From NCBI GenBank assembly GCA_002007465.1, contig LNAC01000001.1, forward strand, positions 1,581,401 to 1,645,400: a stretch of 64,000 bases of DNA, written 5' to 3'. A model generated the notes under the pieces. The model did no database searches and had not been told where the DNA came from. It was given only the letters and a program-made list of their open reading frames with translations. Source of the stretch: Ailurus styani. Taxonomy: Eukaryota; Chordata; Mammalia; Carnivora; Ailuridae. The first letter of the stretch is position 1. The number at the start of each line of letters is the position of its first letter. Of this stretch, positions 1 through 12,444 are shown one piece after another. Made by a program: the position numbers and the translations under genes.

Positions 1-1040
1 GGGAACCGTCCTCTAGCTGTTTAGTGCTCACTCAGCGGCCCAGCGAGTGACCGCGGCTTCGCCGTCTCCTCGCACCCACGACCGCTGCACGTGGAGGCGG
101 GACCGCTCTGGGATCCTGCTCCTCCTTGCTGCAGGGTCTGGGTTCTGGTTTATTGAACAATAGCATCTAGAAAGCATTTATCTTTGAAAATTAATATTAG
201 AACTAGAAGGTCTTCTTTCGGCTTTAAGGTGTTTACTTATATTTATTTAGATAATTATCAAAGGGCCTACTTAATAATTGATTGTGGTATTTAAATGATT
301 ATGAAACAGAACCGTCGCGGGGCCGCGGGAAGACGGATGGGGGATGAGCTGCAGGACCCGCGGAGCTGCAGCGATCTCGCCGCGAAGGTTGGCGGCCGCA
401 CGAGTGGGAAGGAGGATGCCTGGTATATTGGTGCGCACATTTATCCAGAACGTTCCCGTTGTGGTCCTAGAATCATTGTACAGGCCATGCCGTGTGCGTG
501 TAGCAGGTCTGTCCTCCGAGCTCTAGGCGCGATTCCCTAATGCTTTTGAAATCAGCCTCCTGTTTTTAGTACAATTACGCTGCGCGGGATCCGGCGTCCC
601 CTTCCCGTTTCGTTCGCCTTCCTGTTAAACGGTTGGTGGTTTCCAGGTGTGCGAAGGCTGGACGTCTTCCCGAAGGCGGACAGTGGCCTCTCCCGCCTGG
701 CGCGGGCGGGCAGGGGACGGTCCCGCAGCGCCTGTGCGTCGGGCTGTGTGCCTCCCACTCCCGCGGCGCACGCCTGTCTGCTCGGACACCCGCGAGGAGA
801 CGGTGCTCGGGAAACGGAGGCCGTGGGGAGACCGGGGACCCTCGGGGGCTGTGGGGTCCACGGCACCGCCGCAGCTTGGGCCGGAGCACATGCCCGTGGA
901 GCTCGCGCTTCTGCACCTGCTCGTGTCCCCGCCGGCACCAGGGAAGCTGAGGAAGGCCGGGCTCACAGCCCCTCCCAGGCCTGGCAGTCAGGGTGACTCA
1001 GACCCCAGGGCGGCCACAGCTTCCCCAGCCGGAGTGTCTG

Positions 1041-1120
1041 GGGGTCCCTCGGAGGAGGGTGCTGGGCTTGGGGATCCCTCAGAGGAGGGTGCTGGGCTTG
1101 GGGATCCCTCAGAGGAGGAT
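1041..1120 (+). repeat. 30-bp tandem repeat, about 2.7 copies
   Basis: Two near-identical units at 1051-1080 and 1081-1110 (core ggagggtgctgggcttgggg), with a partial copy on each side. GC-rich, no coding support. Confidence 0.9.
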
Positions 1121-3670
1121 TGAGCCTCCAAGGAGATCGGAGGTAGCTTATGAAGGTCAGTCTGTTTCCTCTCAACCTCAGGGTCCTGTCCCCTGGAGAC
1201 CCCGGGGGGCTGGGTGGGGCTGGTCCCTAGGGTTCCTGTGTTAAAATTCTATACTGATTTTAATTTATGGACATGACTGCATGAGCACAAGCAGGGGCCA
1301 TGCACCTACCCTTTCCACCCTCCATGTCCCAAAGTCTCTGCCGCGTGAACCCCGGGGTCCCCATATCCAGACATCGCAGCGAGTGCCAGGCCTCCTTGCA
1401 GCCCTGGCCGTGTTCCCAGGCTCCTCCAGCTCCGAGAGCAGCGTGTGCTCACTGTGCCACGGTCGGGTTCGCGGTCAGCGTTCCGGACACGGGACAGACT
1501 TGCCTCCCCCTCCCCCCCCATGCAGCTGCTACAGGCAGTGAGCTCGGCGGTGGGGGTCCCTCTGCATGGACTTGGCACCCCTGCCTGGGCTCATGATTGG
1601 CCTTCACAGGTGCGGGCGGCACGCACTCCCCATGCCCTGGAGGCCTCCTGGGGCTGAGCTGTCCTTCTGTCTGATGGCTTGTTGGTCCCTGCATGTCCTG
1701 CCCCGAGTTCTGTCCTTCCTGGAAGTCTGTGGGCCTTGGAGGCCATGACAAGCCCCCGGCATCTCCCTACGCCCCATGCCCTGTGCTTGAGCACACTGCC
1801 TCGGTGTCTACCCAGAGGACCTTCGGCTGTGCCCCCTGCACAGTCCACTCTCGGGTTGATGGCTGTGGGACCAGCATTCCCATCACTGGACCAGGTCGTT
1901 TGGATGGGGGCCCCCCAGCCTTCCTTGTGCGGGTTCTCTCTGCTGACCTTGGCTGGCCCCCCAGCAGGGCGGGTCCACGGGTGCCTGACTGTCCTCAGTG
2001 TGGGCTGTATTGTCATTCTAGAACACAGGGAGACGGGTGAATCCGGAGGAGCAGCTCGGCAGACTGGGGGGGGTGGGGGACGGTCGGGGCCGGGGCGGGT
2101 GGGAGCCGCGGTCATCTCGGCCCCACGACATCGGCCACGTCCTAGGCTGTGTCTCAGGCTCCCCTGCCCCTGGTGGCTTGAACACAGCATGGAGGGCACA
2201 GGTGTCTGCAGCAAAGGGCCTGCAGGGCCCGGGGCCTCGGCGAGGTGGCTCTGGGATGCACTGCCCTCCAGGATGTGTCCCTCGGTCCACACGGGGGGGG
2301 GGGCACGGAAAGTGGGGCCCACTGCGGCTGGAGCTACCTAGGAGGGAGTTTCTGTTTTATTTTTTCCAAATTGAAGTTCGGGCCTCTGAAGAGTGTCAGT
2401 GTGAGAGGCCGGAACGAGGCCGCTCCGCGGAGACATCGTCGTGGGAATAATTCACTTCTAGTGTGGTTTCCTGAGGGGGACGCTCCCAGAGCCGAGCCCC
2501 ATTTCCTGTCTCTCACCTTTTGATGCTATCGCTCTTCTTCGGGCGTTAGGAGGAACCGAAGGCACATTTGGGGTTTATAGGCTCACAGTTGGCGGGTAAA
2601 CGTCGCGGCCGTAGCGGGATGCACGTGGCTCCCCGGCAGGGCCTGGCGCTCCGCTCGATTGTGTGGCGTCTCCACAGAGCCCTGTGGGGATGAGACGATG
2701 AAGTGCGGAGATGAACGTTTTCTTCCCCTTTTTAAAGGAACCACTTGTCAAGCACAGAAGGCAGTGGAGTCAGGTCCGATGAGACTGCATTGAGGGAGGA
2801 GGGTCTGGTTATGAATGAACCATGGGAGGCGACGCGGCCGGCGTCCCACGCGGTGCCTGAGCAGAGACAAGACTGACCCCGGGCCAGACCCCGGCCAGGG
2901 ACCCGCCAAGCCCTCGGGCCACGGACGTGAGTTGGGGCTCGGGGTCCAGGGCGTCTCCAGCTGCCCGCAGCCCGCTCCCCCCATCGCTGGAAGAGCGGGG
3001 AGCTGGGGGAGGTTTGTCCCCGATTTCTTCTCGGTGTAAAGGACCAAGTGACATTTAAGGCTTCGAATGCCTCAGGGTATCCACTCGTGACTTCTTATGC
3101 AAACCCCTTGGTGGTTTCCGTGTGTAACAACTTAGAAGCAGGAAGCGTACTTTGTCGCATCTTCTAAAAAGAAATCTATGTCAGAAGTACACTGGGTTGG
3201 ATTTTCCGCTGGCCCGGATTCCAAGGACGGGTGTCCTTAGGAGAAGAGGAGAAGGACCAGGCCCTCAGGGCACAAAGCCGCCTGATGGCAGAGGCAGCGA
3301 TGGGGGGGGGGGGCGGCCATCCATCCAGGGACACGTCGAGCCCCCGGGGGAGCAGGAAGAGGCAAGAGCAACCCCCCCCCGCAGAGCCTCGAGAAGGAGC
3401 ACGGCCCGCTGACATCTGGACTTAGGCTTCCTGGGCTCTGGAACCACGAGGGACTATGTTCCCGCTGGTGGAAGCCAGTGTGTGGTCATTTATTCGGGCA
3501 GCCCCAGGACACGAGTACAGGGAGCAGAGTGAAATTCTGTGGGAACGCTCGGGGAATGTGTGGTGCGCACGCCGCAGCCCAGGACTCCTGGCCCCCCGAC
3601 ACCCAGGTCCCCTCGGTCCTGCTGCCTCCCCTCCTCTGCTTCCCTCTCCCCTCCTGCTCTCCCCTGCCGG

Positions 3671-3708
3671 CCGTCACCGGGCTGTCACCGGGCTGTCACC
3701 GGGCTGAG
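3671..3708 (+). repeat. 12-bp tandem repeat, three copies
   Basis: The unit gctgtcaccggg is repeated about three times with almost no divergence, which points to a recent origin. Confidence 0.85.
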
Positions 3709-6700
3709 CCACGCCCAACCTGCGCACCCTGGGGGCCGGGCCGCGGAGGCGCTGATGGGAAAAGTCTCCTGCCAAGACGCCCCTTAAGGGAGGTCTGCTC
3801 CGAAGACAAATTTCCCCTTGTCGCGTTGTGGCTTCCTTGACGCACGCTAGCCGGCAGACGGGGAAGGGTAGACGGTGCCTTCCATTCCCGGACGCGCGCA
3901 CTTGTCCCCAGCGCCCCGCACGGCCTGGGAGCTGACGGCCGGTGAGCCGCTCGCCCGGCCGGAGTGGGGGTCGGCTGGCACCAAGACACCTCCTCCCTTG
4001 GGAAGGAGCTTAAGCGCTGCTTCCGGGCCCCTGGGGGGCATCTGACCTGTTCACCCCATTTCTCAGCCATGCATGTAGAGGTACAAGGAGAGTAGCTTGC
4101 TAGTTTGGGGAGCCTGTCAGTGGCGGGTCTGGGTCGGGATCCGTGCTTTCTCCTCGAACTTCCCCGGCCCCCCGCGACCCCTTCACTTCCTTCCCCCCGG
4201 ACCACACCCACTTTGCTCGGGCCACAGGAGAGAAGGAGCTTGTCACAGAACCCACGGGAGAACGGCCCTCCGGCCGGGGCCCCTCCAGGACCCTTCCCCG
4301 CCACGCACAGGGCTGCTGCCCACTCTGCAGCCCGGGCTTTCGTTGCTGGAGGCTGGCCGGCAGCGCCAGCAGAGCGCGGCGGCATGGGGCTGGCCCGGAC
4401 GGTGCAGTCCAGCGCGGGAGCCCAGGTGGGCCAGACAGGCCTCGCCACGTGCCGCGGGCAGGCTGCGTCCCAACATTCCCCTTTCCCACTTATCTCTGTG
4501 GCATCTTAGAGCCACTCATGGCGGTGGCCGCACACCCTAGGCCAAATGACCCAATTAAAAAGACTGTAATTAAGAGCAAGCATTATAATTAATTCTGTCC
4601 TGCAAAAACATCCACTTTATCCCTGGGCAAGCCCACTTTCCAGGGCAGTGACTCTGTCTCCCTTCAAGCAATGGTGTGAGCAGAGCGAGCTCGGGGTTGG
4701 TGCCCACTCTCCTCGTGGACTCTGGGAGACCCACACCAGGACCCGGAAGAGGGATCCCAAAGGCCGAGGCTCTGTGGCCGCCTGGCAGGTGAAGCGGTCA
4801 CACCAGTTCCCTTCTTGGTTTGCCGCTTAAGGTTCCCCCACTGCCCCATCTCATCTTGCGGCTCTGGACACGCCAGCTGCCCACCCAAGACCGGCCACCC
4901 CTTCTGAGCTGGAAAGTGGCTGCTGGGCCCGGACTGCCCCCCGCCAGGGCAGCCCACTCGGCCAGGCCGACCACCGAACGGAAGCAGAAGTGGCGCATGT
5001 CTGCTCCCTGGCTCGGCGGCTCGGGAGAAGATGCGCAGCCTCCACCTCCGTTCCCTGCCTCCTTGTGGTCCGCCGCGCCGAGGCTCCGGGGGTGTGGGCC
5101 CCGAAGAGGAAGGATCGCTTCCCGACCCATTGTCGTGGACGCTCATGGGCTCCGACGCAAGTGATGAGTCGTCTCCCAACTTGAGTGGTTTTGTGCAGCA
5201 GGGAGAGCTGGCGAGTCCTCTCCATGCGTCTCCTCCTCGGAGCAGACACGGGTGCGGGTGGGGCCGACTGAGATTTTCTCCCCGAAGCGGCTTATCTATC
5301 TGATGACAAAAGAGCAGTCTGGCCCTTCTCTGTCATCAGCTTCATTTAACTCCCGTCCTTCACCGAGCGAGCGGGTCTCGAGGGCCGCGGGGTGCGCCAT
5401 GGGGACAGGGGGGCCGTGAAGAGCACCCCTCCTGCGGGGACACGGTGAGGGAGACGCCGAGTCCGGGGGCCGCTCTCTCAGCCCGACCACCGTCCGCAGC
5501 TGCCGCAGCTCCTGGAGGAGTCCTCTCCCTGCCATTCCAGGCTCTTCTAGGGCTGTCGTCACGAGGGTTCTTGAGTTCCTATGTGGCATTCCTGGCCGCT
5601 GCGCCGGGAATCAGGCAGGTGCACGTCAGGGTGGCCTCTGGCCCTTGCCCACCATCTGGGGCCTGCAGGAGCCTCTTACCCCCAACCTCCATGTGGGATG
5701 TAGGTGGATGCGTGAGCACTGTCGCACAGTCTCCAACAGAGAGATGTGTGTCTCCGTGGACCAGAGGGTTCATGAGCTAAATGTTTGCTGGCTCCTATTT
5801 AAACTGTAAAATGCAACTATATTCTATTTAAGAAATGGGAACAACTTAGAAGTTTGTAGAATCTGCCTCCTCTCAACCCTGTTCTTCTCATGAAGGAAAC
5901 ATCTCTTAGCAGGGTCCCATGATAATCAGACTATTTCCCATGCGTGACGTTGCACATGTGTGCACTCATGTTTGTTTCACATGCACGGGGTTGGACAGTG
6001 CGGTGTTTAGCAACATACCCGGAGCCCAAAGCGCAGTGACACAGAAAGACCGCCCAGTCTTGGCTCCAGGAATATCCCGTGGTTTGGGCGTAAACACACT
6101 TGCTTGTGGTCGGACGTAGTGTGGCTAACGTGGGGCATCACCAACAGTCCTGGGTGAGGTTTTTCTACACACTTCCTCTAGCAGGTGGAGAAGTATCACA
6201 TGCAGCTGGTGATAAAGTAACTTGACACAATGTTTCCAGAAAGAAATGGATTCCTAGAAATCAACTTGCTTAATTTTATATATTATTGAGTCCAGCAGTT
6301 CCAATCATGGGACTCAATCCTAAAACACCCGGTCATCAGAAATCCCACATGGGGCTGCAGCCCACGGGACCCAGTGGAGCCCGCCACTCCCGCATGGCCC
6401 TGGGGCGGGGGCATCTTCGTAACTTCTGTGACCCGTTCTTCCTCCCCTCGCACGAGGGGCTGAGGGGCGTCCTCCCAGCACAGGGCACACCCGGGGGTGG
6501 GGGGAGGTAGGGGTCAGGCTCTGTAGCCAAGTGACTGGTCGATCTCCAGCTTCAAATAGCCGCTGAGAGCTTAGAGCATGATCACAGGCCCACGTGGGGG
6601 GATGGGCATAAGGACGTGGCACAGAATATAGTCTAAAATAGGGCAATCAAAAATAATAAAAGTCTAAGTGCCCAACAGCAGGGACGGAGCAAATTACAAT

Positions 6701-8013
6701 CTATGCTTCTGTCAAGAGAGGAGACAGCTATTAAAATCACGCCGGGGAAGAGCTTCGGAGGCCTGGGGATGCTGGGAGAAGATATCAGGTTTGAGGCCAG
6801 CAATCCGGGGCTTCAGCGCTGGGCTTACGGACACCAGAGTGAGGCCAGCGCTCTGAGACGGAGCTGCCGACACTTGTGTCGGCGTGACCGTGTGTTCGCG
6901 CGAGTCTGCCAAGATGCCGGACTGTGGCCCGTTACAGCCACTGGTGTGGTCTCCCTGCCGCCTGGTCGCGGCTCCTTCTGCGGGGTCGCGTGGGGCGCTC
7001 CTGGGCGTTCAGGAGCAGCGTGGGGCAGGGAAGGGCGAGTTCCTTTAGTCGGGCAGGCGCAGAGGGCACCCTTCCGAGGCCCGCTGCTCCCGTCCAGCAG
7101 GGCAGGGCCGGCCACGCCAGGTGGACACAGCCGCCAGGGCAGGTGGAGCCCCCGCTTCTGCTCCCCTGCGTCCTGGCGCCGCCAGCATGGGGAGCGTGTG
7201 GAGCCCAGGCTCACGGGACCTGGCTGGAAGCAAGTGGGGTTAAACGTACGGGCGTCGGATGCGTCCAGCTGTAAGATGAGGATTCATTCCTAACACCAAC
7301 TAGTCCTATCCGAGTACACTCCGTAGGGCAGCACACATGTGACACACGCCAGCCGCGGCCATGGTCCATCTTGGTCCTGTGGGCACCCCCCCCCCATGGA
7401 AGCTCTTGGAGGAGGGGAGCTGGCAAGACCGTCTGGGAAAACGTCGCTAGAAATAAACATTCCCATGGCCCATTTCAGGCAGGGAGTCCTGACACTACTC
7501 CACCTTGAAACTCAGGTTGAGTTTGATGTCACAGCCAGGTTCTGACTGTCCTCACGGGGGTCTCAGCCTTTCAGGGGGTAGGTCTTTCTGTCAGCACCTG
7601 GGCTGTGGTTTCCGAGCAGAGATGCAGCCCAGTGAGGAAGACAGCCACCCCTGCCTGCCAAGTGGGCCGACGGGCAGGCTGTGATCCAGGCTTTCTGTTC
7701 ACGGTTCCAGGCTCCTGGGCGGTCTGCTAATGTGATAGGAGAATGCACCTGTTCCCCATTTCACCACGGTCCCCATGCTTGTCAGAGTGAGTCCCAGATG
7801 TGTTTCAACCCGAAACACGGCCTGGACCAGCGGGACCAAAGCAGGATCTGCGGACAGCAGAAGGCCTGGCTCCCGGAGCCTGTGCTGCTTTGGGGGACCT
7901 CGGGAAGAGGAGCCGCGAAGACGCTGGGGGGAGGGCCTGGATCTAGTAACACGCAGCATCATCTGCCCAGTTCTACCACCAACTTTCTTCGCTCTTTGAT
8001 CTTAATATAGCGG

Positions 8014-8097
8014 GCATGTGTGTGTATGCGTGTACATGTGTGTATGTGTATGCACGTGTGTGTGTGTGCATGCGTGTGTGTGTGCACATGTGCAAAA
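8014..8097 (+). repeat. Interrupted (TG)n microsatellite
   Basis: Alternating TG repeats broken by TA, CA and GC dinucleotides; mostly purine-pyrimidine alternation, so Z-DNA-prone. Confidence 0.9.
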
Positions 8098-8574
8098 TGT
8101 ATGGTCAGTACATAAATAAGTGCATGTGTGCCCGGGGAGGGACGCGGCTCCTCACAGACACTTGGAATATGATGAAGGAGGCTTCTCAGATTAAAGGGTG
8201 ATGTGGACCCTCAGGACAACGATGCCGAGAAGCCAGAAGCCAGAAAGTGGATTGCGAAGATGTATCTGTACCCTCATACCTCTGATGATGTTCAGGTGGA
8301 ACCAACAAGGACAGGCAGGAATTCATTACGTGCTGTTGGCATGAGGAGCCTCTTCCTGGTACAGCACAAACCCAGAAGCTGTGAACAAAAAGACACAAAT
8401 CTGACTCCTTAGAAATAAAAATGTGGGCCATAGAAACCAAGATCACAATGGAAGTAATAGGAGGACGGCACTTTGCCTTTCCTTCCCTCACCCAAAGGGC
8501 TTTATGAATCTCTTAAGACAGAGTGGACGTTTGGGGGTGCAGGAAATATCATCTGTTTCATTCCCCGTGGTGTC

Positions 8575-8632
8575 CCCTGGGCCAAGAACAGTGCCTGGTG
8601 TGCAGTAGGTTCTCAGTAAGCATGTGTCCAAT
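8575..8632 (+). mobile_element. L2/MIR 3'-end fragment
   Basis: The sequence aacagtgcctggtgtgcagt, followed by aggttctcagtaagc, resembles the conserved 3' end of L2 and MIR elements in sense orientation. Only the terminal part is recognisable. Confidence 0.6.
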
Positions 8633-9134
8633 GGAGGAGCCCAGAGTAAAGCAACCTCTCGTAAGACAAGCATCACCTCTCAGACTGGCCCCAGGCGACC
8701 CTCGACGCTCTCATGTGGCCAGGACGCCAGAAGCCGGGTGCTCCCCTGGCGGTGGGGGGCCATGGGGGGGGGTCACTAATTCAAATAAGAAATGGGATGG
8801 CTAATTTGGCAACATCAGAATCAGAATCGCAGAGACTGTAGCCTCCTACCCAGCCGCACCCAGCCTCTCTCCTACGGGGCTTGGCTTCACCTGAACTGCT
8901 GGGGAAGGTGACGAGGACGCAGGGCTGCCTGTGGCGCTAACCGCCGTACGAGCCGAAGACTAGAAAAATCTCCATGTCCGTGCAGTAGAACACAATAAAA
9001 ATGAGCGTGCTCTGCCTATTTCCCTGAAGAACACCCGGAAATGGGGAGGGGGAGGTTCTGCAAACTCCAGTCATCCCCGCGATGGGTCTTCCGAGCTGCT
9101 GAAAGGGACAGTGCAGACTTTTTACCTCGGTCTC

Positions 9135-9182
9135 AAAGATACATGAGATTGAAGAGAAAGATACATGAGATTTAAGAGAAAA
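9135..9182 (+). repeat. 22-bp tandem duplication
   Basis: Two copies of a unit with core atacatgagatt, then g or t, then aagagaa, offset by 22 bp (9139 and 9161). Confidence 0.8.
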
Positions 9183-9446
9183 GGCACAATGCACATATGT
9201 GTTATGGGACATCTGTGTACAGAAATGACAGTACACATCCTCATATTTGTGTAAACGTGCAGAATGTCTGAGAAGGCTCACGGGAGAGGGGCCAACAGGC
9301 ACTAATTCCAAAGGGGGTTCTGTGTGTGGGTTTAGGACTGGAGGGAGATATTTCACGTTATATTCTTCTGTATTTTGGGGGGGAATTTGAATAATTATTC
9401 TTTGGGCATATTATCTATTAACATTTAAGTTGATTTAGAAAGAAAG

Positions 9447-9686
9447 GGGGCACCTGGGTGGCTCAGTGGGTTAAAGCCTCTGCCTTTGGCTCAGGTCATG
9501 ATCTCAGGGTCCTGGGATCTAGGCCCGCATCAGGCTCTCTGCTCAGCAGGGAGCCTGCCTCCTCTTCTCTCTCTGCCTGCCTCTCTGCCTACTTGTGATC
9601 TCTCTCTCTGTGTCAAATAAAAATAAAATAAAATAAAATAAAATAAAATAAAATAAAATAAAATAAAATAAAATAAAATAAAAAAA
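9447..9686 (+). mobile_element. Can-SINE (tRNA-derived), full length
   Basis: A tRNA-derived SINE. The head (gggcacctgggtggctcag) is followed by a pyrimidine-rich body of CTCTCTGCCTGC type and a long AAAAT tail. A perfect 11-bp target-site duplication, tagaaagaaag, flanks it at 9436-9446 and 9687-9697. The clean duplication and long uniform tail mark it as one of the youngest insertions here. This family is confined to Carnivora, and this subtype looks mustelid. Confidence 0.95.
9617..9686 (+). repeat. (AAAAT)n microsatellite in SINE tail
   Basis: About thirteen near-perfect AAAAT units form the 3' tail of the Can-SINE and end directly at its target-site duplication. The tract is likely length-polymorphic. 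Confidence 0.9.
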
Positions 9687-9779
9687 TAGAAAGAAAGTAC
9701 GGAGTCAGGTCCCATGTACATGGGTAGCTGTCACAGGCAAAACACCCAAAGTCAGATCTATTGAAGCATTTGTGTGAAG

Positions 9780-10290
9780 CATCTTTTGAATTTTCTGTAA
9801 TAATTATCCTGAATTAATGTTAATTATGTGCCCCTTACTGAGTGTAGGAGTCACTGAAATATAGAAATTCAGATTTGTTTTTGCAATACTTAGATGTTGG
9901 GGCAGCCCGCAAGTAAAATTTGCCTTTTATTTCAGAAGCTCATTGCCCTCTGACTGTGGCCTGCATATTTCCAGTGTGGGTAAAGTAATTAAGCAAGCCA
10001 GGGGGATCTTTTATCTCCCTGTAAAAACTTTGAAACCCATTTTCTAGGTGTTCTGCATGGAAACTAGCTGAGCGTGCTCATTTTTATTGTGTTGTATTGT
10101 ATCAGGCGGTCCTTTGATTCCCACTATTTCAACTCATAAACCTTGCCATCAATGAAACTAATTGCATCAGAAACAGCCAGGGAACTTCACGAGCATTCAG
10201 CACCCATAAATAACACCGCCAATTAACCGCCGGGACGGCGAAGCCCTCCATCTTCTTGTCAAAAGCCGGACGCTCGTGGCTCTAATTGCA
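9780..10290. promoter_or_regulatory. AT-rich island with clustered TAAT core sites (candidate enhancer)
   Basis: Several homeodomain-type cores lie within 0.5 kb: taataattatcc, gaattaatgttaattatgtg, aagtaattaagc, aactaattgcatc, cgccaattaaccgcc and ctctaattgcacc. The right part mixes these with preserved CpG sites, unlike decayed transposon DNA. No expression or conservation evidence is available. Confidence 0.25.
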
Positions 10291-11311
10291 CCCGGGGTGG
10301 GTGGTGGCGGCGAGTGCTGGGGACAGAGCGGAGGAGAAGCTGCCCTTTGGGAGGAGCGGAGCCCCTCGGGGTACAGACTGTGCATTCACTCACTTCCAGT
10401 TTGATCCCCTCCCGCCAGGCCGGAGGCCAGCCAGGGAAGGAGCAGTGGTTGTGCGGGATGTGGGGGCTCCCCTCTGCCAGAGACCTTGCGGGTCCCTCCT
10501 TCTTCTGACTGCTCACCCTCCACGGCCCAAGGCGGCGGAACCAAGCGCTCTGTAGGGGTGCAGCCTGGGCCTGCAGGGGAGCTCCTGGGCAGAACCAAGT
10601 GGCCCAAACATCCCGCGCAGAGCTGTTGCCTCGTCGGGAGGCAGTGAAGGGGGCCAGCGGGAAGCCGAGAAGTTCCTGGCCGATGGGGGAACCGAGGAGG
10701 CTCTGCTCCCCACAGGGGGCAGATGATCTTGGCCTTGGTGTTGTCACTGTGGAGTGGACCAAGGGCAGGAGAGATGGCCCCGCGCAAACATCCCGTACAG
10801 GGCAGGAGTGGTGTGTGTGTGTGTTGGGGGGTGGGGGCCGGGGCCGGGACTTCCTGGGCCGACGGGGGGAATCCCAGCTGAGCTGAGGCCCAGACTGAAT
10901 CCTCCCCACTGGGCTACGGCTACCTGCACATAATCCGTCACGTGTCCCAGACTACGGGAATGTCGGGACAGCTCTGGATGAGCTCAGCCCTGGACTCCGA
11001 GGTCCCATGGCCCCCTCCCACCGTCCACCCTGCCTGTTCCTCAGAGCGTCGTGCACAGGGAGCTGGGGTGGGGCTGATGGTGACCTTGACCAGCGTGCGC
11101 CATTACTGCGGTCACCGGATCGAGAGACTTCTGTGTCCTCCGCCCAAGGCACTGTGTCCTGGGCTTCCTGGTGATTCTTGGAGCCACAGGGTGTGTCTCT
11201 GGTGGCCTGCCTGGGTCACGTGTTGGTGTGGAGGGTGGGAGGGAGCTGGGAGGGAAGGACCCATGGAGGGCACTCAGTGCAGACTGGCAGGAGAGTCTAG
11301 GGCCTTCTGAG

Positions 11312-11623
11312 CAAATCATGTTTTAATTGGGTTGTTTGTCTTCTTATTAAGTTGTTACAGTTTTTTGTGTATTCTGAATGCAAAACCTTTTCCAGATAAA
11401 TGATTTGGAAATATTTTCTGCCACTTTATGGCTCTTTTCACTTTCTTAATGTTGCCCTTCGATGCATAAGTTTTTCATTTTGGAGAAGGTACAGTTACCT
11501 ATTTTTTCTTTTGCTCCTCGTGTTTTTGGTGTCATAGCCAAGAATCCGCTGCCAAACCCAAGGTCACATCTCTATCTTTTGAAAATCTTTATCACATTCT
11601 TCTCTATTTTGAGATATTTGGTA
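11312..11623 (-). mobile_element. L1 fragment (distal ORF2 region), antisense
   Basis: The + strand reads like the reverse complement of the distal ORF2 part of mammalian L1M-type elements: ttttaattgggttgtttgtc, a run resembling gatttgcaaatattttctgcc, and tttttggtgtcatagccaag. It is truncated at both ends and diverged, with no usable frame. A Can-SINE is inserted at its right edge. Confidence 0.8.
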
Positions 11624-11632
11624 TTGTCTTTC

Positions 11633-11838
11633 TTTTCTTTTCTTTTTTTCTTAGAGAGGGAGAGAGAGAGAGTGTGTGAGTAGGGGCATGGAGGGCCGGC
11701 GAGAGAGGGAGAATCTCAAGCAGACTCCTCACCCAGCAGGGAGCCCGATGTGGGGCTCGATCCCACGACCCTGAGATCATGACCTGAGCTGAAACCAAGA
11801 GTCAGACCCTTAACCGACTGAGCCACCCAGGCGCCCCG
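11633..11838 (-). mobile_element. Can-SINE, antisense
   Basis: The reverse-oriented element runs from a T/CT-rich stretch (the tail) through gatcatgacctgagc to the inverted head ctgagccacccaggcgcccc. The flanks share ttgtctttc (11624-11632 and 11842-11850), a plausible target-site duplication. More diverged than the copy at 9447. Confidence 0.92.
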
Positions 11839-11949
11839 ATGTTGTCTTTCAAATGCATATGTGCATATATTAATAGAAATTCATGTGTATATGGATAAGC
11901 TAGAGACTAAGAGCTCTGGGAAATATGGGTATATATAAATTTACCGAGG

Positions 11950-11985
11950 AAAGTGTGTTTGTGCGCGTGCGTGTGTGTGCAATTT
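11950..11985 (+). repeat. Short TG/CG alternating tract
   Basis: gtgtgtttgtgcgcgtgcgt followed by more TG: a short purine-pyrimidine alternating run beside an AT-rich stretch. Confidence 0.75.
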
Positions 11986-12444
11986 AATGTGTATTACGTA
12001 TTTCATGTATTTTTCCCCTAGAAGTCAGCCATGCTTTCCTCTTGTTGTACACATTCCTCTCCGTTACGTGAGGTTCACTGCCCTTCACCAACCCGTGTCC
12101 TACAGTTGACCTTCTTCTTTCCAGCTGTGGATGCGCTCTGGTGTCTGGCAGCCCTGGCTCCAGGATCAGCCAGTAGAAGGCTGACTGTGACTTCCAGACC
12201 CAGGCAGAGCCTCTAGAGACAGATCTTCCTTGAGGTCTGCTGTGCTGGGAGCCGGCCGTTTGGCGGTGGGACCCTTCGGTGTTTGGAACGAGGGTGCTGC
12301 TCCGAATGGAAGGTCCCCTGGCTGGCTTGGCTTCTGCCAGATAGTGTGTCCAGCTTCTTGTTTATTTGCTGATTTATTTCTCTTTTGTCTAATTGCTCTG
12401 CACAGGGAGGGGACAGATGGATAAGCGCACTTATCTCTTCCAGA

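Noticed and set aside
3696..4448. 250-residue minus-strand open frame
   Set aside because: It sits in GC-rich non-coding sequence with a 12-bp tandem repeat at its end; no family similarity, and competing frames on the other strand are just as long.
9447..9480. tRNA-like sequence at the SINE head
   Set aside because: It is the tRNA-derived part of a Can-SINE, not a functional tRNA gene; the cloverleaf is not maintained.
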